Part shown: positions 1 through 11,580 of the stretch, piece by piece
Layout: each line of letters begins with the position of its first letter
Position numbering within the stretch: position 1 is the stretch's first letter
Notes under the pieces: model-generated
Seen by the model: the letters and a program-made list of their open reading frames with translations, nothing else
Database searches by the model: none
Told to the model about the DNA's origin: nothing
Position numbers and translations under genes: made by a program
Assembly: GCF_034190915.1 (NCBI RefSeq)
Contig: NW_026947485.1
Location: forward strand, 130,836,337-130,900,336
DNA length: 64,000 nucleotides
Direction: 5' to 3'
Origin: Cavia porcellus
Taxonomy: Eukaryota > Chordata > Mammalia > Rodentia > Caviidae

Positions 1-319
1 CTGAGACAAAATACCTGAAGCCCAAAGTTGGGAAAGGAAAGGTTTATTTCTTACAGTTTTTGGAGGTTTCAGTCCACACTCAGTTGGCTCCAAGACAGGC
101 AGGCATGGCTGGGCTGCAGTTCATGGCGGCCGCCAGCAGCAAACTCGAACCAGCAAAGAGAGAAAGACACACCTTCTTCCTGCCATTACATCACGTCCTG
201 GCTCCACCCCTATGTGGGTGGAGCACTGACACCATCAATCCAAGCACTATACAATGAACCATCACAAATGAACAATGCAAACTCATGAGGCCTGGGGGAC
301 ACAAACATAAACCATGACA
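1..319 (-). mobile_element. MaLR-type LTR, partial at window edge
   Basis: This stretch is a close relative of the LTRs at 2749-3089 and 4613-4962 in the same orientation. Read on the minus strand it begins TGTCATGG at 319 and runs to the GGTATTTTGTCTCAG block at the window edge, so only the last 20-odd bases of the LTR are cut off. The minus-strand bases just upstream (plus 320-330) are purine-rich, as expected for a polypurine tract beside a 3' LTR. It could be a solo LTR or the 3' LTR of another element. Confidence 0.8.
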
Positions 320-2743
320 CCCCCTTTTAACGTTCATTAAGTATTTTTTACGTTATCAACTGTTTTACTCTGTGTTATGTTTTTCTGTTGTGTATTTAAG
401 ATCGAGCAGGTAATTGAAAGTAACCTCCTTTGTACTATCACCTTCAGTTAAGGCTTCAGGGCTTACTTTTGGGGACACATGAAGAGCCTTTTGGCTCCCT
501 CCGATCTTTACCAGGATGGGCCAGTATCTTGCATAACCAATGATTTTTTTTGTTTTTTTGTAGAATGGGGTCTAACAATCCCCCTTCTCAGGAGGCTGGG
601 TAACTCACCAGAGTCGCATCTCAGAGGAGTCCCATTATGCCCTGTGTCCTGGAGGAGGTTAGAGGGCCAGGGCCCAAATATTAGCAGTCCTTTTATCCCT
701 TTAGTCTTTTTTAGCTTTGCTCTCTGTCAATTGTTGAACATCCAGAAGATCAGTTACACCAGCCTTGAAGTGGGAGAACTCAATTTTGGGAGGATCCTGG
801 GAGTCGGTATTACCTCTCATTTATCTGCCTTCCTACAGTGCTGTTTATTTGTCTGTACCAGCACAGCAGGCAGACCTTAACTCTTCTCCATGGTGTTGCT
901 TCCCCACATCTCCTCTGGCTCCCAAGGCAATAGGTGCCAGCTGGTTACAACGGCGGCAGCCACCGTCCCTCTGCAAGGACTAGAGGGGGTTATCAGGGCC
1001 TCAGGTTCCAACATGCAGGATGGCATAAGGGGCACCCAGGGGGAGGAAGGTCTGTGAACATGAACAGGGGCATTGATTCCTGTTGGCCTAGTGACTTAGG
1101 GAGCACAGAAACTCTGAGAATACATAACAGTGAGACTGAGGAGGAGAAATGCATAGCACAGAGGAAACTTAAAATCTTAGGCCTTTATGTGATCACCTTG
1201 GATTCTGTCTGCACCATGAAATGCTCCTGCGAAGCTTTAAAATTACCAGTCCCTGACCCTACATCAATGAAGTTAAACCATGGAGTCTCCTTACATTTAT
1301 GCTCCCATGTAAGACTTCTCTGCTCAGAGCAGACTCTCAATGGTGAACTTTTTGTCTTTGTAGGGAGGCAGAGCATTCACTTGGTCCTGCAGCTGGCTGC
1401 TCCAGGGAAGCTGACACACCTTGTGAGGTGCAGGCTGACCATGAATATTGCTCTCCGATGATGTTAAATCCAAGCACAGAGCTCTCAGGGACCCCTGCTA
1501 AGAACAGCCTTTGCCTCCTGACCAAGATGCTTTGCTTGGCCAAACTTTAGGTTTCTGAATCTTCTGCTAGGCCCAATTCTATAGTTCTTTGTAAAATTCA
1601 GTCTTAGCAAAGAATCCTGAAAGTCAGTTTAGCAAGACCCCCTCGTCTGTCTTTGATTCCTGGCCGCTCTTGTGACCTCATCCTCCTTGACATGAGATCG
1701 GGTTTCTCCTCCTCCCCCATTCCCAGGTGATGTCTAGTCACCCTGTTCCATTCTCTCCAGGAATCCTGTTAGGTTGAGGAAGCCAGAATCCTCCTTAACC
1801 CCTGATGCTTCCTCTTCATAATTTTCCACCTGCCATTTGTTGGCTGTATCTGGGTTTTCCACCCACTGCCCATGCTGCATTTGGAACCAGCCCAGTTTCT
1901 GCCCACCAAGGCAAGACCCTGTCACTATGGTCCTATACCTTTCCCAATGGTCCTGCAAAAGATCCTACTTACTGTGCTTTAACAAGTGTTGCTGAGTAGC
2001 TTTTTTTCTAACACTCCCTCAGAATATTCTCATTTACTTCTGCGAAGTATGTTTCTGTCATATAAAGCTCAAAGTTTTCCTTAGGTGATAAAGTATTGGG
2101 TTGATAAACCTTAGGTGAAATTCTTCACCATGCACTTAACTTCTTCAAAGCTTGGCCTATTGCTGACATTCTGAGCTGTGAATCCTCTTGTCTTGGGTAG
2201 GAATTGGCAGAGTCTCTTCTGCTTCTGTGTCTCAGAATGGCAATATTGGTTTCAAAATATGAGGAACAGCTGTAGGGAGGCAGTGGGTGGTCCTTGGGCT
2301 TTGAGAGGAGGGAAACATTAGCAGCCAGACCCCGAGTTTGAGAGAGAATGGCAGGTGTGGAGGGTTAGGAATCCACGTGCCCTCACCATCCAGCACCTGG
2401 GCCCAGATGTATGTGGGGTGAAAAGAGTGAAACAGGGTCGTGGATACCTGGGGAGGAGCCTGGAGGTCACATGACTGGGGAACCCGAAAGTGTCAGGGAC
2501 CGTCACTGCGCTGGAGGAGGCAGTGCTTGGGTGCTCACTGGCTGCCATGCTGCACCAGGGCTCATGCACAATGCTGCTGGGTGAAGGAATCCTGGAACTC
2601 AGAAGCTCTCACCCTCCCAAGGGAAGGCAGGGCCAAGTGGGTGGAACTGAACTGATCTTAATTTTCTTTAGAGAAATTAAGAAATGTGGCAATTCCTGTG
2701 CTCTGGGGTAGTGGGGGTGATTCACATCCCATGTCCAGGCTTA
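320..2743. other. Unassigned repeat-like interval between two LTRs
   Basis: No gene recognised. The interval lies between two MaLR-type LTRs of the same orientation and starts with a polypurine-like tract on the minus strand, so part of it may be internal ERV sequence. The open frames at 479-880 (+), 934-1461 (+) and 1734-1958 (-) show no family motif I know. An alternative is ordinary unique DNA interrupted by LTR insertions. Confidence 0.4.
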
Positions 2744-2748
2744 TTGTG

Positions 2749-3089
2749 TGTCATAGTTATTTTTTATTTGTTGCTGACACAAAATATCTGGTGCCCAAAG
2801 TTGGGAAAGGAAAGTCTTATTTTTTATAGTTTTTGGGGGTCTTAGTCTACTTTTAGCTCTAAGGCAAGGTGGCATGGTGAGGCTGCAGTTTAGTGTGACT
2901 GTAAACAGCAAGGTGGAAACTGGCAAGAGAGAGAGACACACCTTTTTTTTGCCATTACGTTGTCTGTTGGCTCCACCCCTATGTGGGTGTAGCACTGACA
3001 CCATCAATCTAGGCTCTGGACAATGAATCAATCACAAGTGCATAATGCAAACTCATGAGGCATGGGGACCACCAACATAAGCCATGACA
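2749..3089 (-). repeat. 3' LTR of the MaLR-type element
   Basis: About 341 bp, starting TGTCATGGC at 3089 and ending CTATGACA at 2749 on the minus strand. The sequence immediately upstream on the minus strand (plus 3090-3110) is G-rich then A-rich and fits a polypurine tract, which is why this is called the 3' copy. Confidence 0.85.
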
Positions 3090-4612
3090 TTTTACCCCTG
3101 GCCCCCGGGACTCGTGTACATCTTTTACATAAAAAACATTTTGTCTATCTCTAAGAGTTGCCAAAGCCTTAAGAGTTTTAGCATTGTTGAAAAGTCTAAG
3201 TCTCAAGTCTCTTTTAAGATCAATGGAAAACTCTTAACTGTAACCCCCTATATAAATGAAACAAGGTTAAACATTTCTGAAATGTAAAGACACAAGATAA
3301 ACATTACCATTCCAAAAGTTACAAACAGGGGAATATAAAGCATTGGAAACAAAGCAAGTCTAACATCCAGCAGGGCGAACATTAAGTCTTAGCATTTTAT
3401 ACTCAGCATTTGATGTAATTTGGGTGTAAACTCTAAAAGGCTTGGGTGATTCCATCCCCATGGCACTTTTAGGGATATCAGCTCTTGCAGCTTTTTAAAA
3501 AAACCCTCTCTGCTCACCTTTTGCAGCTTTTTTTGGATTATCCACATTTTTGGCTTTAAACTTTTGGGATCTCTATTGCACCTTTGGCTTTATCATTTTA
3601 TCTTTATAAATTGCCCTCTCTGGGGCACACTGTTTGGCCTCCCAGGCCCTTTGCAATCGAGGTGGAAGCTGTTTTACCCTCAGAATTTGTGCATTTTTTT
3701 GTACCTAAAATCAGCACCATGTGGATGACGCCAAGGTTTGCTGTCAGCTGGAGCAGTAGCCAGGTTTTTTTTTTTTTTTTTCTTTTTTTGCGTAGTGGTG
3801 GATTACCTGGATTGTTGGGCTCTGTGAACCTGATTGTGAAGAAAAGCTTTTTTACCTTGCCACCATTTTGGAACCTCATGTGGTCTCTGTTGCCATTTTG
3901 GAGCATGGTACTCTGTAGCTTTTTTTCTGAGCAAAGTTTTTTACTTTTACAGTTTGGAGGCTGCAAAGGGAAGGGACCCGCTGCTTGTTGGGATGCCCCT
4001 TGGCCATCATTTTTATCTGGTTTTTTTTTTTTTTTTTAGCTATCAAAGTGTCAGCTGTCTTTACAATCTACAGCTTTACTGGAGGTTTTTTTTTGTTTTT
4101 TTTTTTTTTTTGTTTGTTTGTTTTTCCAAACTACAGCATTGTAAATTATCTTGCTGGGCTTTTTGCTCCTGATTTGTAACATAAAGCTGGCTAAAAGCCC
4201 CCAACAATATCCATGTCACAGCCTCAACATTTGACTGCCTTGAAATTTTTTTTGCCAGATTAATTAGTCCATTGCCCTTAGTCTCAGGCTCAGGCAAAGT
4301 CTCTGGGCATGAACAAAATGCAGACAAACTTTCTTCCAAGCCATAACACACATTCTAGGGAGTCCAATAACCAATGTATTCCTTTTTTTTTTAAGCAGAA
4401 ATCTCCCAAGCCTGGTCTTTATCATGAGGCTTTTTATCAGCGCTTTGGTCTTCTGAGCTCTGACCAGAATCCCCTCTATAGAACAGCCTAATCTGCTCCA
4501 GCTCTATGCACCCAAGCCACATGTCTGAACCTTTTAAAACTTTGCCCATGAGCTATTTTTAACATGGTCAGGTATAGTCACAGCAAAGGACCCCACTCCT
4601 GGTGCCAAATTC
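3090..4612 (-). repeat. Internal region of the MaLR-type element
   Basis: Non-coding remnant between the two LTRs. It contains several homopolymer T runs on the plus strand (about 3764-3788, 4020-4038, 4086-4112) and no frame with recognisable gag or pol motifs. The minus-strand frame at 3966-3604 is low complexity and lysine-rich across one T run, and I do not treat it as a gene. Confidence 0.7.
4591..4607 (-). promoter_or_regulatory. Primer binding site, tRNA-Leu-like
   Basis: On the minus strand, five bases downstream of the 5' LTR, the sequence TGGCACCAGGAGTGGGG closely matches the complement of the 3' end of tRNA-Leu, the usual primer for ERV-L/MaLR elements. Its position confirms that 4613-4962 is the 5' LTR. 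Confidence 0.75.
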
Positions 4613-4962
4613 TGTCATAGTTATTTTTTACTCATCACTGAGACAAAATACCTGATGCCCAAAGTTGGGAAAGCAAAGTTTTATTTTTTTTTTAATAGTT
4701 TTTGGAGGTTTTAGTCTATTTTTAGTTGGATTGAAGGCGGGGTGGCATGGTGGGGCTGCAGTTTATGGTGGCTGTAAATGGCAAGGTGGAAACTGGCAAG
4801 AGAGAGAGACACACTTTTTTCTGCCATTACCTTGTATGTTGGCTCCACTCCTAGGTGGGCATAGCACTGACACCATCAATCTAGGCTCTGGACAATGAAC
4901 CAATCACAAATGTATAATGCAAACACATGAGGCCTGGGGGGCCCCAAACATAAACCATGACA
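4613..4962 (-). repeat. 5' LTR of the MaLR-type element
   Basis: About 350 bp, a near match to the LTR at 2749-3089. The minus-strand start is TGTCATGGTTTATG and the end is CTATGACA. It contains an AATAAA-type signal close to its 3' part (plus about 4680-4695). It is followed by the primer binding site. Confidence 0.85.
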
Positions 4963-4967
4963 TTGTG

Positions 4968-6115
4968 GTAGATGATCATCGAGGGAGGGTGCAGAATAGA
5001 AGCAGGTGTGTGGAGGAATGAGGATGCGTGGAAGACACCATGGAACAGAAGGTGCATGGGGGAAGGCGGGGCTGCAGCGATGGGTAGCAGGTGTTCAGGG
5101 AGCAACTTTAGCACCAGAAATCTTTTGAGTGTGAGGGTGTTAGATGCCAGAGTTTCCTCATCCTCCTCCAGAACTCTTGTCCAGGACACCTGGGTGAGTG
5201 GCTTCTCCAACCACCTTTCCTCATCAGCAATGGCTCACTGTTCAAAAAATGTACAGACATGAACTTTGTCCTACTGCTGACCTTAGCCCTAATTCTTCTC
5301 TCCATGACAACCACAGCTTTCAGCATCATGTGTGTCTTTCTGGAGATGCTTTTGGAGTATTTTTTTTCTTTAAACAGTAACCTACCTGCTGCTATTACTT
5401 TTGTCACTTAACAGTTTGCTTTGGATAGATGTAGTTCCAGCCCTTATTTATACTGCTCCTCAGTACTCCACTGTGGGAGTGTGTCATAATACCTAGACTC
5501 AGTTTCCTTTTGAGGAGTGTTGGTTTCTAGGCTAGCAGTGAAACAACAGTGGATGTCTTTGTGCGAGTGTGTTGGACAACCAGATTTGCAGAGGCAGCTG
5601 GAGGGGACATAGGAGCTTGAAGCATAAGGACTCACAGAGATTTCATCCTGGTGGTTAATATTAGGGAACTCTGGGGCTTATGCAGGCAAAGTGATGGAGA
5701 GTTGAGGTGACCCCAAAGAGATCTCAAGGGCCAACATTTAAGTTTTGTCCTTTGGCAGAATCCCAGCAATATGTGACCAACTTCCCTTGGTGTTTTTGCC
5801 TGAATGCCATAAGGAGGGAGACTTTTCTGTTTCTTGACCTGAAGTTTGGAGGAACCTGGACAAAGAGCAGTTACCTCTACTTTGGCTAAGCCTGGCCCTA
5901 TTCTCCATGCACAGAACTGGCTGGGCCATTGTGTTTTTCCTTCAATTAGCTCTTAACAATGTAAACAGGGCTAGCTGATTGAAGCTAGGCAAGATAGTTG
6001 CTGTTTCCCAATCCCATGACTTCCATCAAAACATGGTTGAGCCCAGCGGGATGGCATAGCCACTGCTCTAGGACTGTCAACTGGATTTGAGCCTTAAGAT
6101 AAGAGGCTATGATTT
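4968..6115. other. Intergenic, nothing recognised
   Basis: No repeat family or coding exon is recognisable. Open frames here (for example 4972-5262 + and 5108-5407 -) overlap on both strands and lack domain motifs. Confidence 0.5.
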
Positions 6116-6263
6116 AGCTGTGTGGTGGTACACACATGCAAACTCACACTTGGGAGGCTAGGCAGCAGGATCAGGAGTTCAAGACCAGCCTGGGCTACAA
6201 AGTGAGCTCAAGGCCAGCCTGAACTGCATAGTGAGACACTATATCAGAAACAAAACAAAACAG
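6116..6263 (+). mobile_element. B1 SINE
   Basis: It contains the 7SL-derived blocks GGTGGTACACAC, TTGGGAGGCTAGGCAGCAGGA and CAAGACCAGCCTGGGCTAC, followed by the internal quasi-duplicate AGTGAGCTCAAGGCCAGCCTG and a CAAAACA-rich tail. This layout with the internal duplication is the rodent B1 structure. Confidence 0.9.
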
Positions 6264-6935
6264 AAGTATGACTTCTCAGAACAGAAAATGTTTGCACATC
6301 ACAGCTGAAGCACCAGCCTTTTAAACTTTAATGTTATCTCAGTTGTGTTATGCAGATTGGTCTTTCTGCATATCTTTCTCTCTGTGTATTGCAGAAGTGC
6401 TTTCTGGCCTCCTACCTAGCCCAGCTCACAGTACTCATGTGTCTCCTGCCATTCTCACAGTCAGTCATCCTCAAACCAGTCCCTTTTTCATGAATTAATA
6501 AAAAAACTGGCTGGGCCCTGGGTCAAGGCCTTTGTTCCAATGAACCTTCAGCATGGCCAGACTAAGGACTCCTAATAATTATAAATATGTCTTAGTGTCT
6601 TTATTCTCACGGTGGGGTGCACTGGAAGTGGTAGATTAAAGTTAGCTTGCTAGAATTCCCGTAACTTTTCCATGGGTTTACAAATATAAGCTTCCTCAGC
6701 CATGATGAGGAAGGGAAAGGGCTCTCTATACTGAAGGCCCTCATAAAATCTCACTGAATCAAATATGCAGTTGTCCCTTGGAATCTGGTATCTGGTTCTA
6801 GGATCTGCTAGAAAACAACATCCTTGGATACACAATCTCTTCTGCAAAATGGCATGCTGTTTGCATAGTACCACGCATATCCTCCTGTGTAATTTAAATC
6901 ATCTCTAAATCACGCATGACACCCAAGACAATGTC
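6264..6935. other. Intergenic, nothing recognised
   Basis: AT-rich sequence with no clear repeat or exon. The open frames here are short and unsupported. Confidence 0.5.
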
Positions 6936-7260
6936 AATGCTGTTAGTGTTTTTGGTGTGATAAAAGAGCAAAATATAAAGTAAAAGTAGCCTTTATTCCA
7001 AGGACATGGAGAGGTGTCTATGACCATGGATGGACTAGCTTCCTCTGACTGGAATGTGGGGTATGAGAAATACATATGACCTCTGATCATGGGGTAGTGC
7101 TTAGGGTGGGCATTGATGACGCGTGAGGAGCTGATTGGAACTTGTTGTAATAGGGGAAGGAGGAAGTGATCTCAAGGTAAACATCCCTTGATTCTGCCTC
7201 CCCTGATTCAGCCTCCATAATATCGTGTAATTTATTCTAGGGCAAAACTCTTTCAAATGC
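6936..7260 (-). mobile_element. Solo LTR of the class I ERV family, with 5-bp duplication
   Basis: The LTR occupies 6941-7255 and is flanked by AATGC on both sides (6936-6940 and 7256-7260). On the minus strand it begins TGAAAGAGTTTTGCCC and ends in AACACTAACA. It aligns along its length with the LTRs at 12098-12447 and 18086-18404, sharing the CCTCACG/GTCATCAATG block, the AGAGGTCATATG block and the AATAAAGG polyadenylation signal, but is visibly more diverged. A solo LTR arises by recombination between the two LTRs of a provirus. Confidence 0.82.
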
Positions 7261-8842
7261 TAGGCAAATAATTGTAATATTGCATTCGTTAAGAAACAAT
7301 AAGGAAAAGTATGTCCATTTCTTAGTACAGATGCAATTTTTTTCTGAATATTTTTTATCCGTGATTGACTGAATTCATAAGTGTGAAAGTCACAGACACC
7401 AAAGGCTTACTGTAACATTTTTTTGTGACCAAATACATAACGCTTTTATTATTTTTTTCTCTGAATCTTCTGGTAGAAATGTGTAGTCCTTGGGCAGACC
7501 TTCTAGTCATTTCTGGGAATCAACAGAGGGCATTTTGCAAGCATTTAGAGGAAGTCCGTCCACTGACTATGTGGTGTCCTGAGTGAGTTTATCTTCCTCT
7601 CCACTCCCAGCCTATCTCTGCAGCCTGCTGCTGTTGAGCAGGGCTGAGCGAGGCTCCTCCTTTTGATAACACACCCAGGTCTGCCTGTAAGCACTGCTTC
7701 CCCAGGAACAGAGCCCCTGGCATTTGTTCCCTGCCATGTCCCCTGCTCCTCCTAACATTTCAGGGTGGAAACCTTCCAGCTTGATTGTTGGCTTTCATTT
7801 CCTCAGCACTGTGTCAATGTTCAAGGACTATGAAACCAAGGGCTTTCCACTTTTTCATAATCCAACAGCAAGCACAAATTCTCTGAGGACAAGTAAGTGG
7901 GTGGGTGCTGTGTAGACAGCTGCTAAATTTCCCAATAGGTGAGGTTTGAGAGGAGTGAAGGGTGTTGCCCCTCGATAACAACGCCATGACACACAGGGCT
8001 GCATTCTGATCCATGGGGACACTTCTGGCTGTTACTCATCTATAGTAATCCTGGCCCTTTTACTGAAGGAAAGAACAGTCAACTCCAAGACAAGAAGAGA
8101 TCAGCAGTGAGGGAGGTTTGCGTTTAAAAAAAGTATCACCATTTTTGTTTCTTCTTCATTCGGTGGAGTTTTATGACACTGTGAGCAGAGGCAGTCGCTC
8201 CTGCTCAGCTGTTTTCAACTGTAGGGGGACAGAGGTTGGGCAGTGTTGGGGGACCCTTGGCCGGGTGTGCAGGGCTCCAGCTCAGCCAGCATTCATTCAC
8301 CAGGGTGTAGTAGGGAGTAGCACAGTTGATTGGTGAGGCTGAAGCCATCTGAGGTGCTAACTTCTTTAAATATGCCTGGGTGTGTTCTGAAAGTCACTTG
8401 CAATTTTACACGGTCATTTGACATCTGGAAAATAAAAGAAAGGATTTGTTTTACAATTAAAGTCACTAAATGCAACACAGCAACACCCCACCCACTGGCT
8501 GGCAAGGTTGAGGAATGTAAGTCACTGAGTGGGAAGGAAGACAGCCCTGGAATTTGGGGCGATGGTCATGAGAGTTTTTCACTGAGCAGGGACTGGATTG
8601 AAGAGGTCCAGAAACACTCAGCGGTGTGGTGTGGTGAATGGGGGTGGTTCTGGCTGAGAACCAGCTGGTAAGCCCTGGAGGAAATCCCCATTGTCCCATG
8701 TTTGGTGATAACTCCGCCCCTTTTACTGAAAAGAGGATCAACTCCAAGATGAAGAAATCAGTTGGGAGGGAGGCATATGTTTGTGTGTGTGTGTGCACAC
8801 GTGCGCTCAGACAATGAGACTGAAATCACACCTACACCATTT
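7261..8842. other. Intergenic, with a short TG microsatellite
   Basis: No exon or mobile element recognised. A short (TG)n tract lies at about 8778-8796. The overlapping frames at 8330-8671 (+) and 8466-8798 (-) lack any domain signature. Confidence 0.5.
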
Positions 8843-8921
8843 TGCCTTTGGTACCAGGGATCCAACTCGTGACCCTCTGCTTGCCGGGCAGGCGTTATGA
8901 TGCTGAGTCATACCCCCGGCC
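8843..8921 (-). mobile_element. ID-type SINE (tRNA-Ala-related)
   Basis: Reverse complement of the ID body: GGGATCCAACTCGTGACC, CTTGCCGGGCAGGCG and TGCTGAGTCATACCCCCGG correspond to the B box, the central loop and the A box of the tRNA-derived unit. Confidence 0.8.
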
Positions 8922-9339
8922 GGCCGGTCCCTGCACTCTTGTTAGTTCCTGTAGCAGGGGTCCCGGAGGACAGGGTGTGGCAGTCAGCAGCTCCTCTTCA
9001 GCCCAGGCAGACCTAGTTCCTGTCCCTCAGCTGCTACTCTCTGGCTGTCTGAATTTAGGCAACTGACTTAATCTCTCTGGTCCCCAGGTCCTCCTGTAAT
9101 GACATTAGAACCCTCAGAGGAGCAGCAAGGGGCAGATGACATAACACCCTGGTGTATTTTCTGCAGGGCTCAGTAATGTGACTTCCCCTGAAGCAGGGGA
9201 GCTTCCCTGAGTTCTGCTTCAGCTTGAGGAGAGGAGACAGCAACATCAAAGGTCAGGAGTAAGTTTGGGGAAGTACAAAGGGCAAGGAGCAGTAATAATG
9301 ATCTTAAGGAGAAAACAAAATATCAGCAAAGTTTCTGAA
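8922..9339. other. Intergenic, with possible MIR fragment
   Basis: Near 9035-9115 the order TGGCTGTCTGAATTTAGGCA, then ACTTAATCTCTCTGGTCCCC resembles the core of an ancient MIR element in plus orientation, but it is weak. Nothing else is recognised. Confidence 0.4.
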
Positions 9340-9734
9340 TCTGTTAAGCTTACTACCTATAATGTACTGTACTGTTATCAATCTTCTAGATGTTTAGCAA
9401 CTGAAATTAAGAGGTAATTATAAATTTCTTTTGGATTCCTTTTGCTGGGAACCACCAGATCTTTTCCAAAAAAAGGGTATATGATGCATGCAAAACAATA
9501 AGACCAACACTGAGACAGAGGCCAGGCTTGAGCCTTTCCCAGTCTGTCCCCCTGCCCTGGCTCTGCCCTCTGCTGAGCCATAATTAACTGTACTCAACTG
9601 ATGTTAAATGACACCATAGCTGATTTCTCTCCTAAATAAAAAAAAATAATAAAACAGGCCATCCTCCAAAAATCAGATGGCATTAGACGTTTTAATAACA
9701 TAAAGAGATCTTATATATGACATAAATGACATGT

Positions 9735-9940
9735 CAGTTCCTAAAATTCCCTGGACCTTATCCTCCTTATGGGAAGCCATTACTAAAGTTATAAATACTC
9801 TGTTGAGAGGCTGGGGATTTAGCTCAGTGGCATAAGCCCCTGCCTTGCAATTGTGTGGTTGTGAGTTTGATCCCTGGTACTGATAAAAAACAAAAAGACA
9901 AAAAAATCCTGTTGATTGTATTGTTTGACTCCTGCATACT
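9735..9940 (+). pseudogene. env transmembrane-tail-like remnant (plus copy)
   Basis: The sequence is collinear with 15425-15278 on the other strand, where the membrane-spanning tail motif is clearer. Here it is split by an ID SINE (9807-9908) and diverged. It lies directly upstream of gag-derived sequence, which is not the normal proviral order. Confidence 0.6.
9807..9908 (+). mobile_element. ID SINE inserted in the plus-strand ERV
   Basis: The tRNA-like body GCTGGGGATTTAGCTCAGTG and GGTTGTGAGTTTGATCCCTG is followed by an A-rich tail. A 7-bp direct repeat CTGTTGA flanks it at 9800-9806 and 9909-9915. The uninterrupted homologous site is visible in the minus copy, so the insertion postdates the separation of the copies. 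Confidence 0.9.
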
Positions 9941-9954
9941 TAATTAATTCTACA

Positions 9955-10870
9955 GATACCTTCTACTATGGGCCAGATCCCAAGACAAAAGGCTAAACTT
10001 GGCCCTCAAACCCCATAGGGAGACCTTCTTAATATGTGTTTTCAACAACAGAGATAAAAATAACAATCTGATCTTTTAGCAGTGACACTTGGAGCTCTGA
10101 GACAGATAAACTGACACAAGATGGAGCTGCCTGAGCCCCCATGGACCATGCCTTGAATGCAGCAGGACACTGGGCAAGAGAGTGCCCCATCCTGGCGTTC
10201 CTTTGGGACCTTACCCCAGGGCTATTGGACTGTCCTAGCCACCAGAGAGTAGGTAAGCCATCCTAACTTCTAGCCCTCACAGGAAATGCCAACACTGCCA
10301 GATTCATCACTGACAGACCTGCTTAAACTTGCTGCTGAAGACTGACAGGACTTGGGGTCCACAGCCCCCATTAAGGTGTCCTTCTCAGAGTCTCAAGTCC
10401 CACTAGAAGTCTCAGGTAAGACATTCTCTATACTTGAGGACATAGAAACCATGTATAGAGTTCTTCCTGAGCTTTCAGGCTGCCATATTAAGTCCTCAGT
10501 CTCTATAGCGGGTATTGGTGGCCAACCTATGCAGCCTTTACAGACAGGGCCTATTTTGTGCAGGTTCCAGACTGCTTGTGTTTATGCAGACTGACCCAGA
10601 CACTCTGAGGCCTCAACAGCTTACACCCGTTATCTTTAGTAAAACCTCTCCTCAGGGATATATAGCACCCCTTCCTTTCTTAGTCACCAATTTCTCAGAC
10701 ACAATCCTGATCAAGACTGACAGATAAATTTTATCTTCTCACCTTTGTTTATACTTTTTCAAGATAAATAAATGCCTTTCCCACAACCTGGGAGACTACT
10801 AAAATACTTACTAAACTCCTGTTACAGCAAATCATCCCAAGGACTACAATCAAGTTAGAGCAGCCCATAC
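9955..10870 (+). pseudogene. gag-pro-pol remnants (plus copy)
   Basis: A capsid C-terminal/nucleocapsid stretch (about 9960-10240) has lost the zinc-knuckle cysteine spacing that survives in the minus copy. The protease-like frame (10352-10594) keeps the strand around the active site, but the D-T-G triad is changed at 10439-10450. A short reverse-transcriptase scrap (about 10575-10620) leads straight into an integrase core fragment (about 10715-10870) containing an in-frame stop. No part could make a functional enzyme. Confidence 0.75.
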
Positions 10871-10889
10871 CTGGTCTTCTTGGCAACCT

Positions 10890-11506
10890 CAACAGTGGTT
10901 AAAGTTGCTAGACTGCCATCTTGGTTTCACATCACTCAGGCGAAGTGGTGCCCTTCCAGCCGTAGATCTAACCATCCTTTTGCCCGCTCATCTCCACCTC
11001 ACCAAGGCCTCACAGCCACAACTCTCAGGCTGTCATGTTTTGCTATCTAATTTGGTTCCTAATTTCTTATCCTTTTTTACAGCAGGACTCTCCACAGTCT
11101 TTCTTAAAGATCCCACATCATACATGCCAGAGACAAGTCTTACCTACCTACTCTCTTAACTTTTACCCTTTAAGATGGGGGAATAATCACCTCTCATAAC
11201 CCCACACTTATTTTTCAGAATTGTACCTTATGGTGGCAATGATTCTATCTCAACGTGGTCCTGATAAAATGACATATCCAAATCAAAGGCACCTTTCCTT
11301 CTACCTCACCTAGATCCTTAAATATGATAGTGCCATTTCTCCTCATAACACCTTGTCTCTTTATTTTTCCAGTCTAACCTGTGGGCATTCACCAGTGATA
11401 AAGTTGTCCTTGTTAAAACACCTAGCACCAGCTTCTACATGGGCATTAACCGTCATCCTGTCAATACTCCTAAACCCCAGTACAGCGCCTCCTTTCAGCA
11501 GGAAGC

Positions 11507-11541
<35 letters not shown>

Positions 11542-11580
11542 AAATCTTCACCCTTTTTCCTAATAATAAAAAGATGGCAG
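10890..11580 (+). pseudogene. Integrase C-terminal remnant and unassigned ERV tail
   Basis: The first about 120 bp match the integrase C-terminal-like region at 13388-13250 on the other strand. The remainder, up to the LTR, matches the corresponding 3' part of the minus copy but is too decayed to identify. It may be residual env. Confidence 0.5.
11507..11544 (+). repeat. (AAAG)n microsatellite
   Basis: About nine uninterrupted AAAG units inside the 3' part of the plus-strand ERV. They produce the lysine/glutamate-rich chance frames seen here. Confidence 0.97.

Larger units (their letters stand above)
2744..4967 (-). mobile_element. Complete MaLR-type LTR retrotransposon with target-site duplication
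   Basis: Two LTRs of the same orientation (2749-3089 and 4613-4962) bound a 1.5-kb internal region. The element is flanked by a perfect 5-bp direct repeat TTGTG at 2744-2748 and 4963-4967, the duplication length typical of ERV-L/MaLR elements. The LTRs start TGTCATGG and end TAACTATGACA on the minus strand. The internal region has poly-T/poly-A tracts and no intact retroviral frame, so the element is non-autonomous. What is inferred is the exact subfamily; the two-LTR structure is read directly. Confidence 0.88.

Noticed and set aside
479..1461. Plus-strand frames of 133 and 175 codons.
   Set aside because: No recognisable motif, flanked by LTR sequence, and no upstream promoter or exon structure.
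9807..9890. tRNA-like sequence that could be taken for a tRNA gene.
   Set aside because: It is an ID SINE: it has an A-rich tail and a target duplication, and the cloverleaf is decayed.
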